DNA of 64,000 nucleotides from Carnimonas bestiolae (GTDB lineage: Bacteria; Pseudomonadota; Gammaproteobacteria; Pseudomonadales; Halomonadaceae): the NCBI RefSeq assembly GCF_051251125.1, contig NZ_JBPCZL010000005.1; one strand, given 5' to 3'. The translations under genes and the position numbers were made by a program. Below the pieces are notes generated by a model, which was not told the origin of the DNA, ran no database searches, and saw only the letters and a list, made by a program, of their open reading frames with translations. Within the stretch, counting starts at the first letter, position 1; each line of letters opens with the position of its first letter. This document shows positions 32,416 to 41,171 of this stretch, in pieces.

Positions 32416-33120
32416 ATGGGTCAGAAAGTAAATCCAGTTGGTATTCGCCTCGGTGTCGTCAAAGACCATTCCTCGGTCTGGTACGCAGAGCGCGGCGCAT
32501 ATGCCGACAAGCTGAATAACGACCTCGCTGTTCGTAGTTTCATCGAGGATCGTTTGAAAAATGCATCTGTTAGCCGTGTCGTCATCGAGCGTCCTGCCAA
32601 CAATGCACGTATCACCATTCACACTGCCCGTCCGGGTATCGTGATTGGTAAAAAAGGTGAAGACGTAGATCGTCTGCGCCGCGACCTTACTGCAATGATG
32701 AGCGTGCCTGTTCACGTCAACATTGAAGAAGTTCGTAAACCCGAACTGGATGCTCGCCTGGTTGCGCAAAACGTAGCCGGTCAGCTGGAGCGTCGCGTGA
32801 TGTTCCGTCGTGCTATGAAGCGCGCGGTACAGAATGCAATGCGCCTTGGTGCCAAAGGCATCAAAATCCAGCTTTCAGGACGTCTTGGCGGTGCCGAGAT
32901 CGCACGTACAGAGTGGTATCGTGAAGGCCGTGTGCCGCTTCACACCCTGCGTGCCGACATCGACTACGCCACCTACGAAGCGCACACCACCTATGGCGTT
33001 ATCGGCGTCAAAGTGTGGATCTTCAAGGGAGAAATTCTGGGCGGCATCGAGGAAGTGCGGGCGAAAGCCAAGCAGTCTCAGAGCCAGCCGGCTGCTCCCA
33101 AGAAGAAAGGCTCCAAGTAA
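32416..33120 (+). CDS. rpsC: 30S ribosomal protein S3
   Basis: A 234-residue mRNA-entry protein. It starts GQKVNPVGIRLGVVKDH; the KH domain carries HTARPGIVIGKKGEDV, and the C-terminal half has SGRLGGAEIARTEWYREGRVPLH. The tail is Lys/Ser/Pro-rich. Confidence 0.98.
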   Translation: MGQKVNPVGIRLGVVKDHSSVWYAERGAYADKLNNDLAVRSFIEDRLKNASVSRVVIERPANNARITIHTARPGIVIGKKGEDVDRLRRDLTAMMSVPVHVNIEEVRKPELDARLVAQNVAGQLERRVMFRRAMKRAVQNAMRLGAKGIKIQLSGRLGGAEIARTEWYREGRVPLHTLRADIDYATYEAHTTYGVIGVKVWIFKGEILGGIEEVRAKAKQSQSQPAAPKKKGSK

Positions 33121-33132
33121 GGGGAATAGTCG

Positions 33133-33546
33133 ATGTTACAGCCAAAGCGTACTAAATTTCGCAAACAGCAAAAGGGCCGCAACCGCGGCTTGGCAGAGCG
33201 CGGCTCAAGCGTAAGCTTCGGCGACTTTGGCCTTAAGGCCATTGGTCGCGGTCGCCTCACTGCCCGCCAGATCGAAGCAGGTCGTCGCGCGATCACTCGT
33301 CACGTAAAACGTGGCGGTAAAATCTGGATCCGCGTCTTCCCTGACAAGCCGATCTCTGAAAAACCTCTCGAGGTTCGTATGGGTAAAGGTAAAGGTTCCG
33401 TTGAGTACTGGGTTGCCCAGATTCAGCCGGGTCGTGTCCTTTACGAGATCGAAGGCGTATCCGAGGAGTTGGCGCGTGAAGCTTTCTCTCTAGCCGCTCA
33501 GAAGATGCCCATTGCGACAACCTTCGTTAAACGGACGGTGATGTGA
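33133..33546 (+). CDS. rplP: 50S ribosomal protein L16
   Basis: A 137-residue protein near the A site. It starts LQPKRTKFRKQQKGRNRGLA and contains IRVFPDKPISEKPLEVRMGKGKG, whose arginine region is the usual L16 hydroxylation site in gammaproteobacteria. Its TGA stop overlaps the rpmC ATG by one base. Confidence 0.98.
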   Translation: MLQPKRTKFRKQQKGRNRGLAERGSSVSFGDFGLKAIGRGRLTARQIEAGRRAITRHVKRGGKIWIRVFPDKPISEKPLEVRMGKGKGSVEYWVAQIQPGRVLYEIEGVSEELAREAFSLAAQKMPIATTFVKRTVM

Positions 33547-33737
33547 TGAAAGCTCAAGAACTGCGTGAAAAGTCGACTGAAGCGCTCCACGAACAGCTTT
33601 TCGAGCTTCTTCGTGAGCAATTCAACCTGCGTATGCAGAAGACGACTGGGCAGCTTAACCAGACTCATCTGCTCAAGCAGACACGCCGCGAGATCGCTCG
33701 CGTTAAGACTGTGATCAAGCAGAAGGCAGGTGAATAA
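33546..33737 (+). CDS. rpmC: 50S ribosomal protein L29
   Basis: A 63-residue helical hairpin protein at the tunnel exit (KAQELREKSTEALHEQLFE and onwards). ATG 33546 is chosen over the GTG one codon earlier, because it forms the ATGA-type overlap with rplP. Two bases separate it from rpsQ... the stop at 33737 is followed by the rpsQ ATG at 33739. Confidence 0.96.
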   Translation: MKAQELREKSTEALHEQLFELLREQFNLRMQKTTGQLNQTHLLKQTRREIARVKTVIKQKAGE

Positions 33738-33738
33738 G

Positions 33739-33999
33739 ATGTCACAGGAATCCCAAGCACGCACGCTCACCGGTAAGGTGGTGAGCGACAAGATGGACAA
33801 ATCCATCGTCGTGATGATCGAGCGCTCTGAGCGTCACCCGATCTACGGCAAGTATGTAAAGCGCTCCACCAAGCTGCATGCCCACGACGAAACCAACCAA
33901 GCCAAGACTGGCGATCGTGTCTCCATTCGTGAAGGCAAACCGATCTCCAAGAACAAATCCTGGTCATTGGTTGAAGTTATCGAGCAGGCCAAGGGCTAA
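33739..33999 (+). CDS. rpsQ: 30S ribosomal protein S17
   Basis: An 86-residue primary 16S rRNA binder with an OB fold: LTGKVVSDKMDKSIVVMIER and the KYVKRSTKLHAHDETNQAKTGD stretch. ATG 33739 is chosen; the frame is open three codons further upstream but overlaps rpmC. It is the last gene of the S10 group; rplN begins 41 bases on. Confidence 0.96.
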   Translation: MSQESQARTLTGKVVSDKMDKSIVVMIERSERHPIYGKYVKRSTKLHAHDETNQAKTGDRVSIREGKPISKNKSWSLVEVIEQAKG

Positions 34000-34040
34000 C
34001 GCCTGGCGCTTAGCAGTCAGTTTAGCTTCGGAGAATACCG

Positions 34041-34412
34041 ATGATTCAGACGCAAACAATGCTGGATGTCGCTGACAACAGCGGAGCGCGCCGGGTGCAG
34101 TGCATCAAGGTGCTCGGCGGTTCGCACCGTCGTTATGCTCGCATCGGCGACATCATCAAAGTGACGGTCAAGGAAGCAATTCCTCGTGGCCGTGTTAAAA
34201 AGGGCCAAGTGCTCAAGGCAGTGGTCGTGCGTACCGCCAGTGGCGTTCGTCGCCCCGACGGCTCGCTGATCCGTTTCGATGGAAATGCGGCAGTTTTGTT
34301 GAACAACACCAACGAACAGCCCGTCGGTACCCGTATTTTCGGGCCGGTCACTCGTGAACTTCGTTCAGAGAAGTTCATGAAGATCATTTCCCTGGCCCCT
34401 GAAGTGCTGTAA
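34041..34412 (+). CDS. rplN: 50S ribosomal protein L14
   Basis: A 123-residue protein, exactly the family length, at the subunit interface (binds RsfS and contacts 16S h14). It starts MIQTQTMLDVADNSGARRVQCIKVLGG. First gene of the spc group. In E. coli a promoter lies in the rpsQ-rplN gap; here the 41-base gap shows no clear promoter, so transcription probably continues from the S10 operon. Confidence 0.98.
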   Translation: MIQTQTMLDVADNSGARRVQCIKVLGGSHRRYARIGDIIKVTVKEAIPRGRVKKGQVLKAVVVRTASGVRRPDGSLIRFDGNAAVLLNNTNEQPVGTRIFGPVTRELRSEKFMKIISLAPEVL

Positions 34413-34427
34413 GGAGCGGAGCGGAAA

Positions 34428-34745
34428 ATGCGCAAGATCAAACGTGACGACGAGGTAATCGTCATCGCCGGCAAGGATAAGGGCAAACGCGGTACCGTTA
34501 AACGTGTACTGAAGGACGGCAAGTTCGTCATCGCGGGTGTGAACATGATTAAGCGACACACCAAGCCCAACCCGATGCTCGGCCAGCAGGGGGGTATCGT
34601 TGAACGTGAGGCTCCGATTCATGAGTCCAACGTTGCGATCTTCAACTCGGAAACCGGCAAGGCAGATCGCGTCGGCTTTCAGTTGCAAGATGACGGTACT
34701 AAGGTCCGTATCTTCAAGTCGACTCAGAAGCAGATCGACGCCTAA
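34428..34745 (+). CDS. rplX: 50S ribosomal protein L24
   Basis: A 105-residue assembly initiator with an N-terminal KOW motif (RDDEVIVIAGKDKGKRGTV). GGAGCGG lies ahead of the start. Typical length. Confidence 0.98.
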   Translation: MRKIKRDDEVIVIAGKDKGKRGTVKRVLKDGKFVIAGVNMIKRHTKPNPMLGQQGGIVEREAPIHESNVAIFNSETGKADRVGFQLQDDGTKVRIFKSTQKQIDA

Positions 34746-34763
34746 CTCGAGTCGGGTGAGATA

Positions 34764-35303
34764 ATGGCGAATTTGAAACAGCAGTATAAAGACGAGGTGG
34801 TAACCAAGCTCTCTGAGCAGTTCGGTTACAGCAACGTGATGCAGGTGCCAAAAATCACCAAAATCACCCTGAACATGGGTGTTGGTGAAGCGACCAGCGA
34901 TAAAAAGCTGATCGAACATGCAGCTGCTGACATGGAAAAGCTTTCAGGTCAGAAACCCATCATCACCAAAGCACGCAAATCCGTTGCAGGCTTCAAGGTG
35001 CGTGAAGGATGGCCTATCGGCGTTAAAGTAACGCTGCGTAGCGATCGTATGTGGGATTTCCTTGATCGTTTGGTCAACATCGCGATTCCTCGCGTACGTG
35101 ACTTCCGCGGTCTGAACCCGAAATCTTTCGACGGTCGTGGCAACTATTCCATGGGCGTACGTGAACAGATCATTTTTCCGGAGATCGAATATGATAAGAT
35201 CGACCGGATCCGTGGTCTCGACATCACGGTTACCACTACCGCCAACAGCGACGAGGAAGGTCGCGCGCTCCTGAGCGCCCTGAACTTCCCGTTCCGTAAA
35301 TAA
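34764..35303 (+). CDS. rplE: 50S ribosomal protein L5
   Basis: A 179-residue 5S rRNA-binding protein of the central protuberance: MQVPKITKITLNMGVGEA and LRSDRMWDFLDRLVNIAIPR. Length standard. It is followed 11 bases later by rpsN. Confidence 0.98.
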   Translation: MANLKQQYKDEVVTKLSEQFGYSNVMQVPKITKITLNMGVGEATSDKKLIEHAAADMEKLSGQKPIITKARKSVAGFKVREGWPIGVKVTLRSDRMWDFLDRLVNIAIPRVRDFRGLNPKSFDGRGNYSMGVREQIIFPEIEYDKIDRIRGLDITVTTTANSDEEGRALLSALNFPFRK

Positions 35304-35314
35304 AGGCTGGAATA

Positions 35315-35620
35315 ATGGCTAAGAAAAGCATGGTTGAGCGTGAGCTCAAACGCACGAAGCTGGTCGAAAAGTACGCCGCTCGTCGTGCGGAGCTCAAAGC
35401 AATCATCCAGAGCGTTAATGCTTCAGACGAAGAAAAGTTTGAAGCGCAGCTCAAGCTCCAGAGTCTGCCGCGCGACTCAAGTTCCGTTCGTCAGCGTAAT
35501 CGCTGCCGCGTAACTGGTCGCCCGCATGGCTACTACAACAAGTTCGGCCTTGGTCGTAACAAGCTGCGTGAAGCCGCCATGAACGGTAACGTTCCCGGCT
35601 TGACCAAGTCCAGCTGGTAA
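35315..35620 (+). CDS. rpsN: 30S ribosomal protein S14
   Basis: A 101-residue long-type S14. The C-terminal RQRNRCRVTGRPHGYYNKFGLGR lacks the paired CxxC zinc ligands, so it is the zinc-free form. Binds the 30S head. Confidence 0.98.
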   Translation: MAKKSMVERELKRTKLVEKYAARRAELKAIIQSVNASDEEKFEAQLKLQSLPRDSSSVRQRNRCRVTGRPHGYYNKFGLGRNKLREAAMNGNVPGLTKSSW

Positions 35621-35635
35621 GCGAGGAGCTATTCA

Positions 35636-36028
35636 ATGAGCATGCAAGACACTCTGGCGGATATGCTTACTCGTATCCGTAACGCGCAGCAAGCGACAAA
35701 AGCTACTGTCGACATTCCTTCTTCCAAAGTGAAGGTAGAAATCGCGCGCGTTCTTAAAGAAGAGGGCTACGTCGCTGACTATAGCGTTAGCGAAGACGCG
35801 CAGCCTCAGCTGAGCGTTACCCTTAAGTACTTCGAAGGCAAGCCGGTCATCGAACACCTGCAGCGTGTTTCCAAACCATCGCTGCGCATCTATAAGGGCA
35901 AGAATGATTTGCCTAAGGTTGCAGACGGTCTTGGTGTTGCCATCATTTCCACCTCTAAAGGTGTGATGACCGATCGCGCTGCGCGTCAAGCTGGCGTTGG
36001 CGGCGAAGTTATCTGCACCGTATTCTAG
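35636..36028 (+). CDS. rpsH: 30S ribosomal protein S8
   Basis: A 130-residue central 16S rRNA binder: MSMQDTLADMLTRIRNAQ and, at the end, STSKGVMTDRAARQAGVGGE. The first of two ATG codons (35636) matches the family start MSMQD. In E. coli S8 represses the spc operon by binding near rplE; not verifiable here. Confidence 0.98.
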   Translation: MSMQDTLADMLTRIRNAQQATKATVDIPSSKVKVEIARVLKEEGYVADYSVSEDAQPQLSVTLKYFEGKPVIEHLQRVSKPSLRIYKGKNDLPKVADGLGVAIISTSKGVMTDRAARQAGVGGEVICTVF

Positions 36029-36037
36029 GAGTGAGAA

Positions 36038-36568
36038 ATGTCTAGAATTGGCAAGAACCCAATCAAGCTGCCAAGCGGCGTTGAAGTGAAAATCGGCGAA
36101 GACCAGGTGTCTGTTAAAGGCGCCCAAGGTGAACTCGCTACTCCCATTCACTCTGACGTTGTTATCAGCCAGGAAGAAGGTCAACTGACCTTCGCCCCTA
36201 GCGCTCAGGCTAAAAGCTGGGCGATGGTGGGAACAACACGTGCACTGGTCAATAACATGGTGCTGGGTGTAACTGAAGGTTTCACTCGCACTCTGGAAAT
36301 CAATGGCGTCGGCTATCGTGCCCAGGCCAGTGGCCAGACCATCAATCTTACGCTGGGCTTCTCCCACCCAATCGAGTACTCGTTGCCTGAAGGTGTTAAG
36401 GCTGAAACGCCGAAGAACACTACTATCGTGCTGAAAAGCGCGAACAAGCAGCAGCTCGGTCAGGTAGCGGCAGAAATTCGTGCCTTCCGTCCGCCGGAAC
36501 CCTACAAGGGCAAAGGTGTTCGCTACGGTGACGAACAGGTTCGCCGTAAAGAAGCTAAGAAGAAATAA
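36038..36568 (+). CDS. rplF: 50S ribosomal protein L6
   Basis: A 176-residue protein near the factor-binding site, with two related domains. It starts SRIGKNPIKLPSGVEVKIG; the signature PEPYKGKGVRYGDEQVRRKEAKKK ends the protein. Confidence 0.98.
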   Translation: MSRIGKNPIKLPSGVEVKIGEDQVSVKGAQGELATPIHSDVVISQEEGQLTFAPSAQAKSWAMVGTTRALVNNMVLGVTEGFTRTLEINGVGYRAQASGQTINLTLGFSHPIEYSLPEGVKAETPKNTTIVLKSANKQQLGQVAAEIRAFRPPEPYKGKGVRYGDEQVRRKEAKKK

Positions 36569-36577
36569 GGCAGGGTT

Positions 36578-36928
36578 ATGAACGCGAAGAAAGAATCTCG
36601 TCTCCGTCGTGCCCGCCGCGCGCGCGCCAAAATCCGCGAGCTGGGCGCTTTGCGCCTATGCGTCAACCGCACTCCACGCCATATCTATGCGCAGATTATC
36701 TCTGCGGATGGCAGCGAAGTGCTCGCTAGCGCCTCCACCCTCGATAAGACATTGAGTGAAGCAGCTACCGGTAATTCTGAAGCAGCTGCCAAGGTGGGTG
36801 CCCTGATTGCTGAGCGTGCCAAAGGCGCTGGTATCACTAAAGTGGCCTTCGATCGTTCGGGCTTTAAGTTCCACGGTCGAGTCAAGGCTCTGGCTGACGC
36901 CGCGCGTGAAGCCGGCCTGCAATTCTAA
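36578..36928 (+). CDS. rplR: 50S ribosomal protein L18
   Basis: A 116-residue 5S rRNA binder with a basic N-terminus (KKESRLRRARRARAKIRE), then LRLCVNRTPRHIYAQIIS and the C-terminal FDRSGFKFHGRVKALADAAREAG. Followed by rpsE after 11 bases. Confidence 0.98.
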   Translation: MNAKKESRLRRARRARAKIRELGALRLCVNRTPRHIYAQIISADGSEVLASASTLDKTLSEAATGNSEAAAKVGALIAERAKGAGITKVAFDRSGFKFHGRVKALADAAREAGLQF

Positions 36929-36939
36929 AAGGTTTGACG

Positions 36940-37443
36940 ATGGCGAATAACGAACAGAAAGGCAGCGGTGATCTCCAGGAAAAGCTGGTTCAGATCAACC
37001 GTGTCGCCAAGGTGGTCAAGGGTGGTCGTATCTTCGGCTTCACCGCTTTGACTGTCGTTGGTGATGGCAATGGTCGTGTTGGCTTCGGTCGCGGCAAGGC
37101 ACGTGAAGTGCCTGTCGCTATCCAAAAAGCCATGGACCAAGCACACCGCAACATGATCAAGGTTGAACTTCGTGGTAACACATTGCAGTACGCAGTTCGT
37201 GCCAACCACGGCGCTTCCAAGGTCTTCATGCAGCCTGCTTCCGAGGGTACCGGTATTATCGCCGGCGGTGCTATGCGCTCCGTACTCGAACTTGCTGGCG
37301 TGCATGACGTACTGGCCAAGTGTTACGGTTCTACTAATCCGGTCAACGTTGTGCGTGCAACTATCAACGGGCTCGCATCCATGCGTTCGCCTGAAGATGT
37401 TGCTGCAAAACGTGGACTCTCCGTTGCCGAAATCACGGGGTAA
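36940..37443 (+). CDS. rpsE: 30S ribosomal protein S5
   Basis: A 167-residue protein at the mRNA entry and the accuracy centre. Conserved LVQINRVAKVVKGGRIFGFTA and GRVGFGRGKAREVPVAIQKA are present. ATG 36940 is preferred to TTG 36934, two codons upstream. No ram-type change is obvious. Confidence 0.97.
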   Translation: MANNEQKGSGDLQEKLVQINRVAKVVKGGRIFGFTALTVVGDGNGRVGFGRGKAREVPVAIQKAMDQAHRNMIKVELRGNTLQYAVRANHGASKVFMQPASEGTGIIAGGAMRSVLELAGVHDVLAKCYGSTNPVNVVRATINGLASMRSPEDVAAKRGLSVAEITG

Positions 37444-37448
37444 GTATC

Positions 37449-37631
37449 ATGTCTGGCAAACTTAAAGTTACTCAGATTCGCAGTGTGATCGGTACCGGTA
37501 AAAAACATCAGGCCACCGTGCGTGGCTTGGGTCTTCGCCGTATCAACCATACTGTTGAGCTGGAAGACACTCCTGCCGTACGCGGCATGATCAACAAGGT
37601 TAACTACCTTGTACGAGTCGAAGGGGAGTAA
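37449..37631 (+). CDS. rpmD: 50S ribosomal protein L30
   Basis: A 60-residue protein: KLKVTQIRSVIGTGKKHQAT and GLGLRRINHTVELEDTPAVRGMINKV. Standard short bacterial form without the N-terminal extension. Three bases separate it from rplO. Confidence 0.97.
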   Translation: MSGKLKVTQIRSVIGTGKKHQATVRGLGLRRINHTVELEDTPAVRGMINKVNYLVRVEGE

Positions 37632-37634
37632 TCC

Positions 37635-38069
37635 ATGAAACTCAATACTCTGCGTCCGGCACCTGGTGCCAAACAGGCCGAGAAGCGCGTAGGCCGCGGC
37701 ATTGGCTCTGGACTCGGTAAAACCGGTGGTCGCGGCCACAAGGGTCTTAAGTCTCGTTCAGGCGGTAGCGTTAAGCCTGGATTCGAAGGCGGACAGATGC
37801 CTTTGCAGCGTCGTCTGCCGAAGTTCGGCTTCACTTCTGCCAAATCTCTGGTGTCTGAAGAAGTTCGCCTCGGTGAACTGGCTAAAGTTGAAGGCGAAAC
37901 CGTTGACCTGGCGTCACTAAAACAGGCTAACGTTCTCAAGAACTCTACCCGTTTTGCCAAAGTGGTACTTTCGGGCGAGATTGATCGCGCGGTTACCGTT
38001 CGTGGCCTTAAGGTCACCAAAGGTGCTCGTGAAGCGATTGAAAAAGCCGGCGGCAAGGTAGAGGACTAA
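37635..38069 (+). CDS. rplO: 50S ribosomal protein L15
   Basis: A 144-residue protein with a long Gly/Arg-rich N-terminal tail (KRVGRGIGSGLGKTGGRGHKG) that runs through 23S rRNA. Its stop at 38069 abuts the secY ATG at 38070. Confidence 0.98.
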   Translation: MKLNTLRPAPGAKQAEKRVGRGIGSGLGKTGGRGHKGLKSRSGGSVKPGFEGGQMPLQRRLPKFGFTSAKSLVSEEVRLGELAKVEGETVDLASLKQANVLKNSTRFAKVVLSGEIDRAVTVRGLKVTKGAREAIEKAGGKVED

Positions 38070-39407
38070 ATGAGCAAGTCGGGAAAGGTATCGGGTAGCA
38101 GTAACACTGGCGGGCTCAGCGAGCTTTGGGCTCGTCTGCGCTTTGTATTCATTGCGATTGTGGTGTACCGCATCGGTTCTCACATCCCCGTTCCCGGTAT
38201 TAACCCCGACCAGCTAGCTGCGCTCTTCAGAGAGAACCAGGGCACCATCCTTAGCATGTTCAACATGTTCTCGGGTGGCGCCTTGGAGCGTATGAGCGTA
38301 TTTGCGCTCGGAATCATGCCGTACATCTCTGCGTCGATTATCATGCAGTTATTGACCGTGGTCTCACCTCAGCTTGAGCAGCTCAAGAAAGAGGGCGAGG
38401 CGGGTCGTCGCAAAATCACCCAATACACACGCTACGGCACAGTCGTATTGGCGTTGATTCAATCGTTCGGTATGGCAGTTGGTCTGGTTGGAAGCGGAGC
38501 GGCGATAGATCCAGGTATTATCTTCTATTGCACAACAATCGTTACCTTCGTAGCAGGTGCGATCTTCCTGATGTGGCTGGGCGAACAAATCACCGAGAAA
38601 GGAATCGGCAACGGTATCTCGCTGATTATCTTCTCCGGTATTGTTGCCGGCATGCCAAACGCTATCGGGCAAGCTTTCGAGCTCGCGCGTAACGATGGTG
38701 CTTGGAACGTACTGCCTCTGCTGGCGCTTGGTGTGCTTGGTATTGTCACCATCGCCTTCGTGGTATTTGTTGAGCGCGGTCAGCGTCGCATCAAGGTGAA
38801 CTATCCGCGCCGTCAGGTTGGCAACAAAATGTATGCTGGTCAGAGCAGCTATCTGCCGCTGAAGGTCAACATGGCGGGTGTTATTCCGCCGATCTTCGCG
38901 TCCAGTATTCTGCTTTTCCCCGCCTCCATTGGTCAGTGGTTTAGTCAGGGCGAAGGTTTAGGGTGGCTCTCTACAGTGTCTCAGGCGCTAGCGCCAGGGC
39001 AACCGCTTTATATCTTGCTTTTCGCAGCAGCAGTAGTATTCTTCTGCTTCTTTTATACCGCGCTCGTTTTTAATCCTAAAGACGTTGCCGATAATCTGAA
39101 GAAGTCAGGTGCTTTCCTGCCGGGTATCCGCCCAGGCGAGCAAACTGCGCGCTACGTAGACAAGGTGATGACGCGGCTAACGCTGTTTGGTGCTGCTTAC
39201 ATCACGTTCGTTTCCCTGATGCCACAGTTTTTAATGGTCGCCTGGAAGGTTCCGTTCTACTTTGGCGGTACCTCTATTCTGATCGCAGTAGTGGTTGTGA
39301 TGGACTTCATGTCCCAGGTGCAATCTCACCTGATGTCCAATCAGTACGAATCAGTGATGAAAAAGGCCGACCTGAAAGGGTATGGCAGCGGCGGCATCCT
39401 TCGTTGA
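38070..39407 (+). CDS. secY: Preprotein translocase subunit SecY
   Basis: A 445-residue, ten-helix channel protein. The first helix begins LRFVFIAIVVYRIGSHIPVPG, followed by the plug region and LSMFNMFSGGALERMSVFALGIMPYI. The cytoplasmic loop with FVERGQRRI and the C-terminal FLPGIRPGEQTARYVDKVM are the SecA/ribosome contact loops. It is co-expressed with ribosomal proteins in the spc operon. Confidence 0.99.
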   Translation: MSKSGKVSGSSNTGGLSELWARLRFVFIAIVVYRIGSHIPVPGINPDQLAALFRENQGTILSMFNMFSGGALERMSVFALGIMPYISASIIMQLLTVVSPQLEQLKKEGEAGRRKITQYTRYGTVVLALIQSFGMAVGLVGSGAAIDPGIIFYCTTIVTFVAGAIFLMWLGEQITEKGIGNGISLIIFSGIVAGMPNAIGQAFELARNDGAWNVLPLLALGVLGIVTIAFVVFVERGQRRIKVNYPRRQVGNKMYAGQSSYLPLKVNMAGVIPPIFASSILLFPASIGQWFSQGEGLGWLSTVSQALAPGQPLYILLFAAAVVFFCFFYTALVFNPKDVADNLKKSGAFLPGIRPGEQTARYVDKVMTRLTLFGAAYITFVSLMPQFLMVAWKVPFYFGGTSILIAVVVVMDFMSQVQSHLMSNQYESVMKKADLKGYGSGGILR

Positions 39408-39438
39408 TACCGTTGCATGTAACTTAGTGGAGTGAACG

Positions 39439-39552
39439 ATGAAAGTTCGAGCATCCGTTAAAAAGATCTGTCGTAACTGCAAGATCATTCGTCGTCGTGG
39501 TGCAGTGCGTGTAATTTGCACTGAGCCCCGTCACAAACAGCGCCAGGGTTGA
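39439..39552 (+). CDS. rpmJ: 50S ribosomal protein L36
   Basis: A 37-residue protein with start ATG 39439 and stop TGA 39550-39552, too short for standard frame filters. It begins KVRASVKKICRNCKI and keeps the zinc ligands Cys11, Cys14, Cys27 and His32, so it is the zinc-binding (C+) form. An AGTGGAGTG ribosome site precedes it. Ends the spc group. Confidence 0.97.
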   Translation: MKVRASVKKICRNCKIIRRRGAVRVICTEPRHKQRQG

Positions 39553-39603
39553 TTTTTATCATCCAGGTAAGCTGTTGACGAAAGAGTGGCGCACCTATAT
39601 CCC

Positions 39604-39633
39604 TTGCTTCCTTTAGGCAGCAGGGGATATAAT
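39604..39633 (+). promoter_or_regulatory. Alpha operon promoter
   Basis: -35 TTGCTT (39604-39609), 18-base spacer, perfect -10 TATAAT (39628-39633), about 55 bases of leader before rpsM. In E. coli S4 binds a pseudoknot in this leader; the short leader here cannot be checked by eye. Confidence 0.75.
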
Positions 39634-39694
39634 ACTGCGCCTTTTGTAGATGTAATTAACCGAGCAATGCCGCTCAAATATTCGGAGTAAGCTG

Positions 39695-40051
39695 ATGGCC
39701 CGTATTGCAGGCGTCAATATCCCGGACAACAAGCATGCGGCGATCTCGCTGACCTACATTTACGGCGTTGGCAACACTCGCGCCAAAGCGATTTGCGCTG
39801 CTGCTGGTATCGAAGCCAGCACAAAAATTGGAGAACTTTCTCCAGAGCAGCTAGACGTTTTGCGTGCCGAAGTTGGCAAATACGTCGTAGAAGGTGACCT
39901 ACGTCGTGAGATTACGCTTAATATCAAGCGTCTCATGGATTTGGGCACCTATCGTGGTCTGCGCCATCGCCGTGGTCTTCCGTTGCGTGGTCAACGTACC
40001 AAGACCAACGCGCGTACCCGTAAGGGCCCGCGTAAACCGATTCGCAAATAA
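39695..40051 (+). CDS. rpsM: 30S ribosomal protein S13
   Basis: A 118-residue head protein that contacts P-site tRNA and L5: ARIAGVNIPDNKHAAISLTYI, YRGLRHRRGLPLRGQRTKTNARTRKG and a basic tail. First gene of the alpha operon behind its own promoter. Confidence 0.98.
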   Translation: MARIAGVNIPDNKHAAISLTYIYGVGNTRAKAICAAAGIEASTKIGELSPEQLDVLRAEVGKYVVEGDLRREITLNIKRLMDLGTYRGLRHRRGLPLRGQRTKTNARTRKGPRKPIRK

Positions 40052-40084
40052 CGCGTGACGCGTTAAACCAGGATACTTCCAAAC

Positions 40085-40471
40085 ATGGCTAACCCGCGCA
40101 GTAACCGTAAAAAGGTTAAAAAGCAGGTAGTGGACGCAGTCGCCCACATTCATGCCTCTTTTAACAACACGATCGTAACGATCACAGATCGCCAGGGTAA
40201 TGCTCTTTCATGGGCAACTGCCGGCGGTTCGGGTTTTCGTGGTTCTCGTAAGAGCACCCCGTTCGCTGCTCAAGTAGCAAGTGAACGTGCAGCAACCGCT
40301 GCAGCCGAGTATGGAGTGAAGAACGTAGATGTGCTGGTCAAGGGCCCCGGTCCCGGCCGTGAATCTGCTGTGCGAGCACTCAATGCCGCAGGCTTCCGCG
40401 TGCAAAGCATCACCGACGCGACGCCCGTTCCTCACAACGGCTGCCGTCCGCCGAAGAAACGCCGCGTATAA
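40085..40471 (+). CDS. rpsK: 30S ribosomal protein S11
   Basis: A 128-residue platform protein. It contains HIHASFNNTIVTITDRQGNAL and the C-terminal TDATPVPHNGCRPPKKRRV, where the Asn-Gly pair is the usual isoaspartate site. Confidence 0.98.
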   Translation: MANPRSNRKKVKKQVVDAVAHIHASFNNTIVTITDRQGNALSWATAGGSGFRGSRKSTPFAAQVASERAATAAAEYGVKNVDVLVKGPGPGRESAVRALNAAGFRVQSITDATPVPHNGCRPPKKRRV

Positions 40472-40483
40472 GGAGACAGATTC

Positions 40484-41104
40484 ATGGCACGTTATACCGG
40501 ACCTAAATGCAAACTGTCCCGTCGTGAAGGTACAGACCTCTTTCTCAAAAGCGGCGTAACCGCTTACGAGAAAAAGGCCAAAACCGAAAGCGCACCGGGT
40601 CAGCATGGTCAGCGCCGTCAGCGTCTCTCCGACTACGGCACCCAGTTGCGTGAAAAGCAGAAAGTACGTCGTATGTACGGTGTGCTTGAGAAGCAGTTCC
40701 GCAACTACTACAAGAAAGCAGCGACCCAGAAAGGCGCAACAGGTGAAGTTCTTCTTCAACTGCTCGAAACTCGCCTTGATAACGTCGTTTATCGCATGGG
40801 CTTCGGCTCAACCCGCGCCGAAGCGCGTCAGCTGGTCAGCCACAAGGCGATTCAGGTTAACGGTCGTACCGTTAACGTTGCGTCTTACAAAGTGGTCGCT
40901 GGCGATGTGATCTCCGTTCGCGAGAAAGCAAAAAACCAGAGCCGCATTCAGTCTGCGCTCGAAATCGCGGGTAATCGCGGTGACGTCGCTTGGATTGATG
41001 TTGACTCCAAGAAGATGGAAGGCACATTCAAGTCTGTCCCCGAGCGTGGAGACCTGTCTGCCGACATCAACGAAAACCTGATCGTCGAGCTGTACTCTAA
41101 GTAA
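40484..41104 (+). CDS. rpsD: 30S ribosomal protein S4
   Basis: A 206-residue primary 16S rRNA binder and accuracy protein: ARYTGPKCKLSRREGTDLFL at the N-terminus, and an S4-type RNA-binding domain (LETRLDNVVYRMGFGSTRAEARQLVSH). Only one cysteine remains in the N-terminal region, so this is the zinc-free type. Confidence 0.98.
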   Translation: MARYTGPKCKLSRREGTDLFLKSGVTAYEKKAKTESAPGQHGQRRQRLSDYGTQLREKQKVRRMYGVLEKQFRNYYKKAATQKGATGEVLLQLLETRLDNVVYRMGFGSTRAEARQLVSHKAIQVNGRTVNVASYKVVAGDVISVREKAKNQSRIQSALEIAGNRGDVAWIDVDSKKMEGTFKSVPERGDLSADINENLIVELYSK

Positions 41105-41171
41105 TCCTTCGATTGGTTTATCTCGCAACGAGACTTAGAGTACCCCCGTTCGGCAGCTTAAAGGTGTTCAT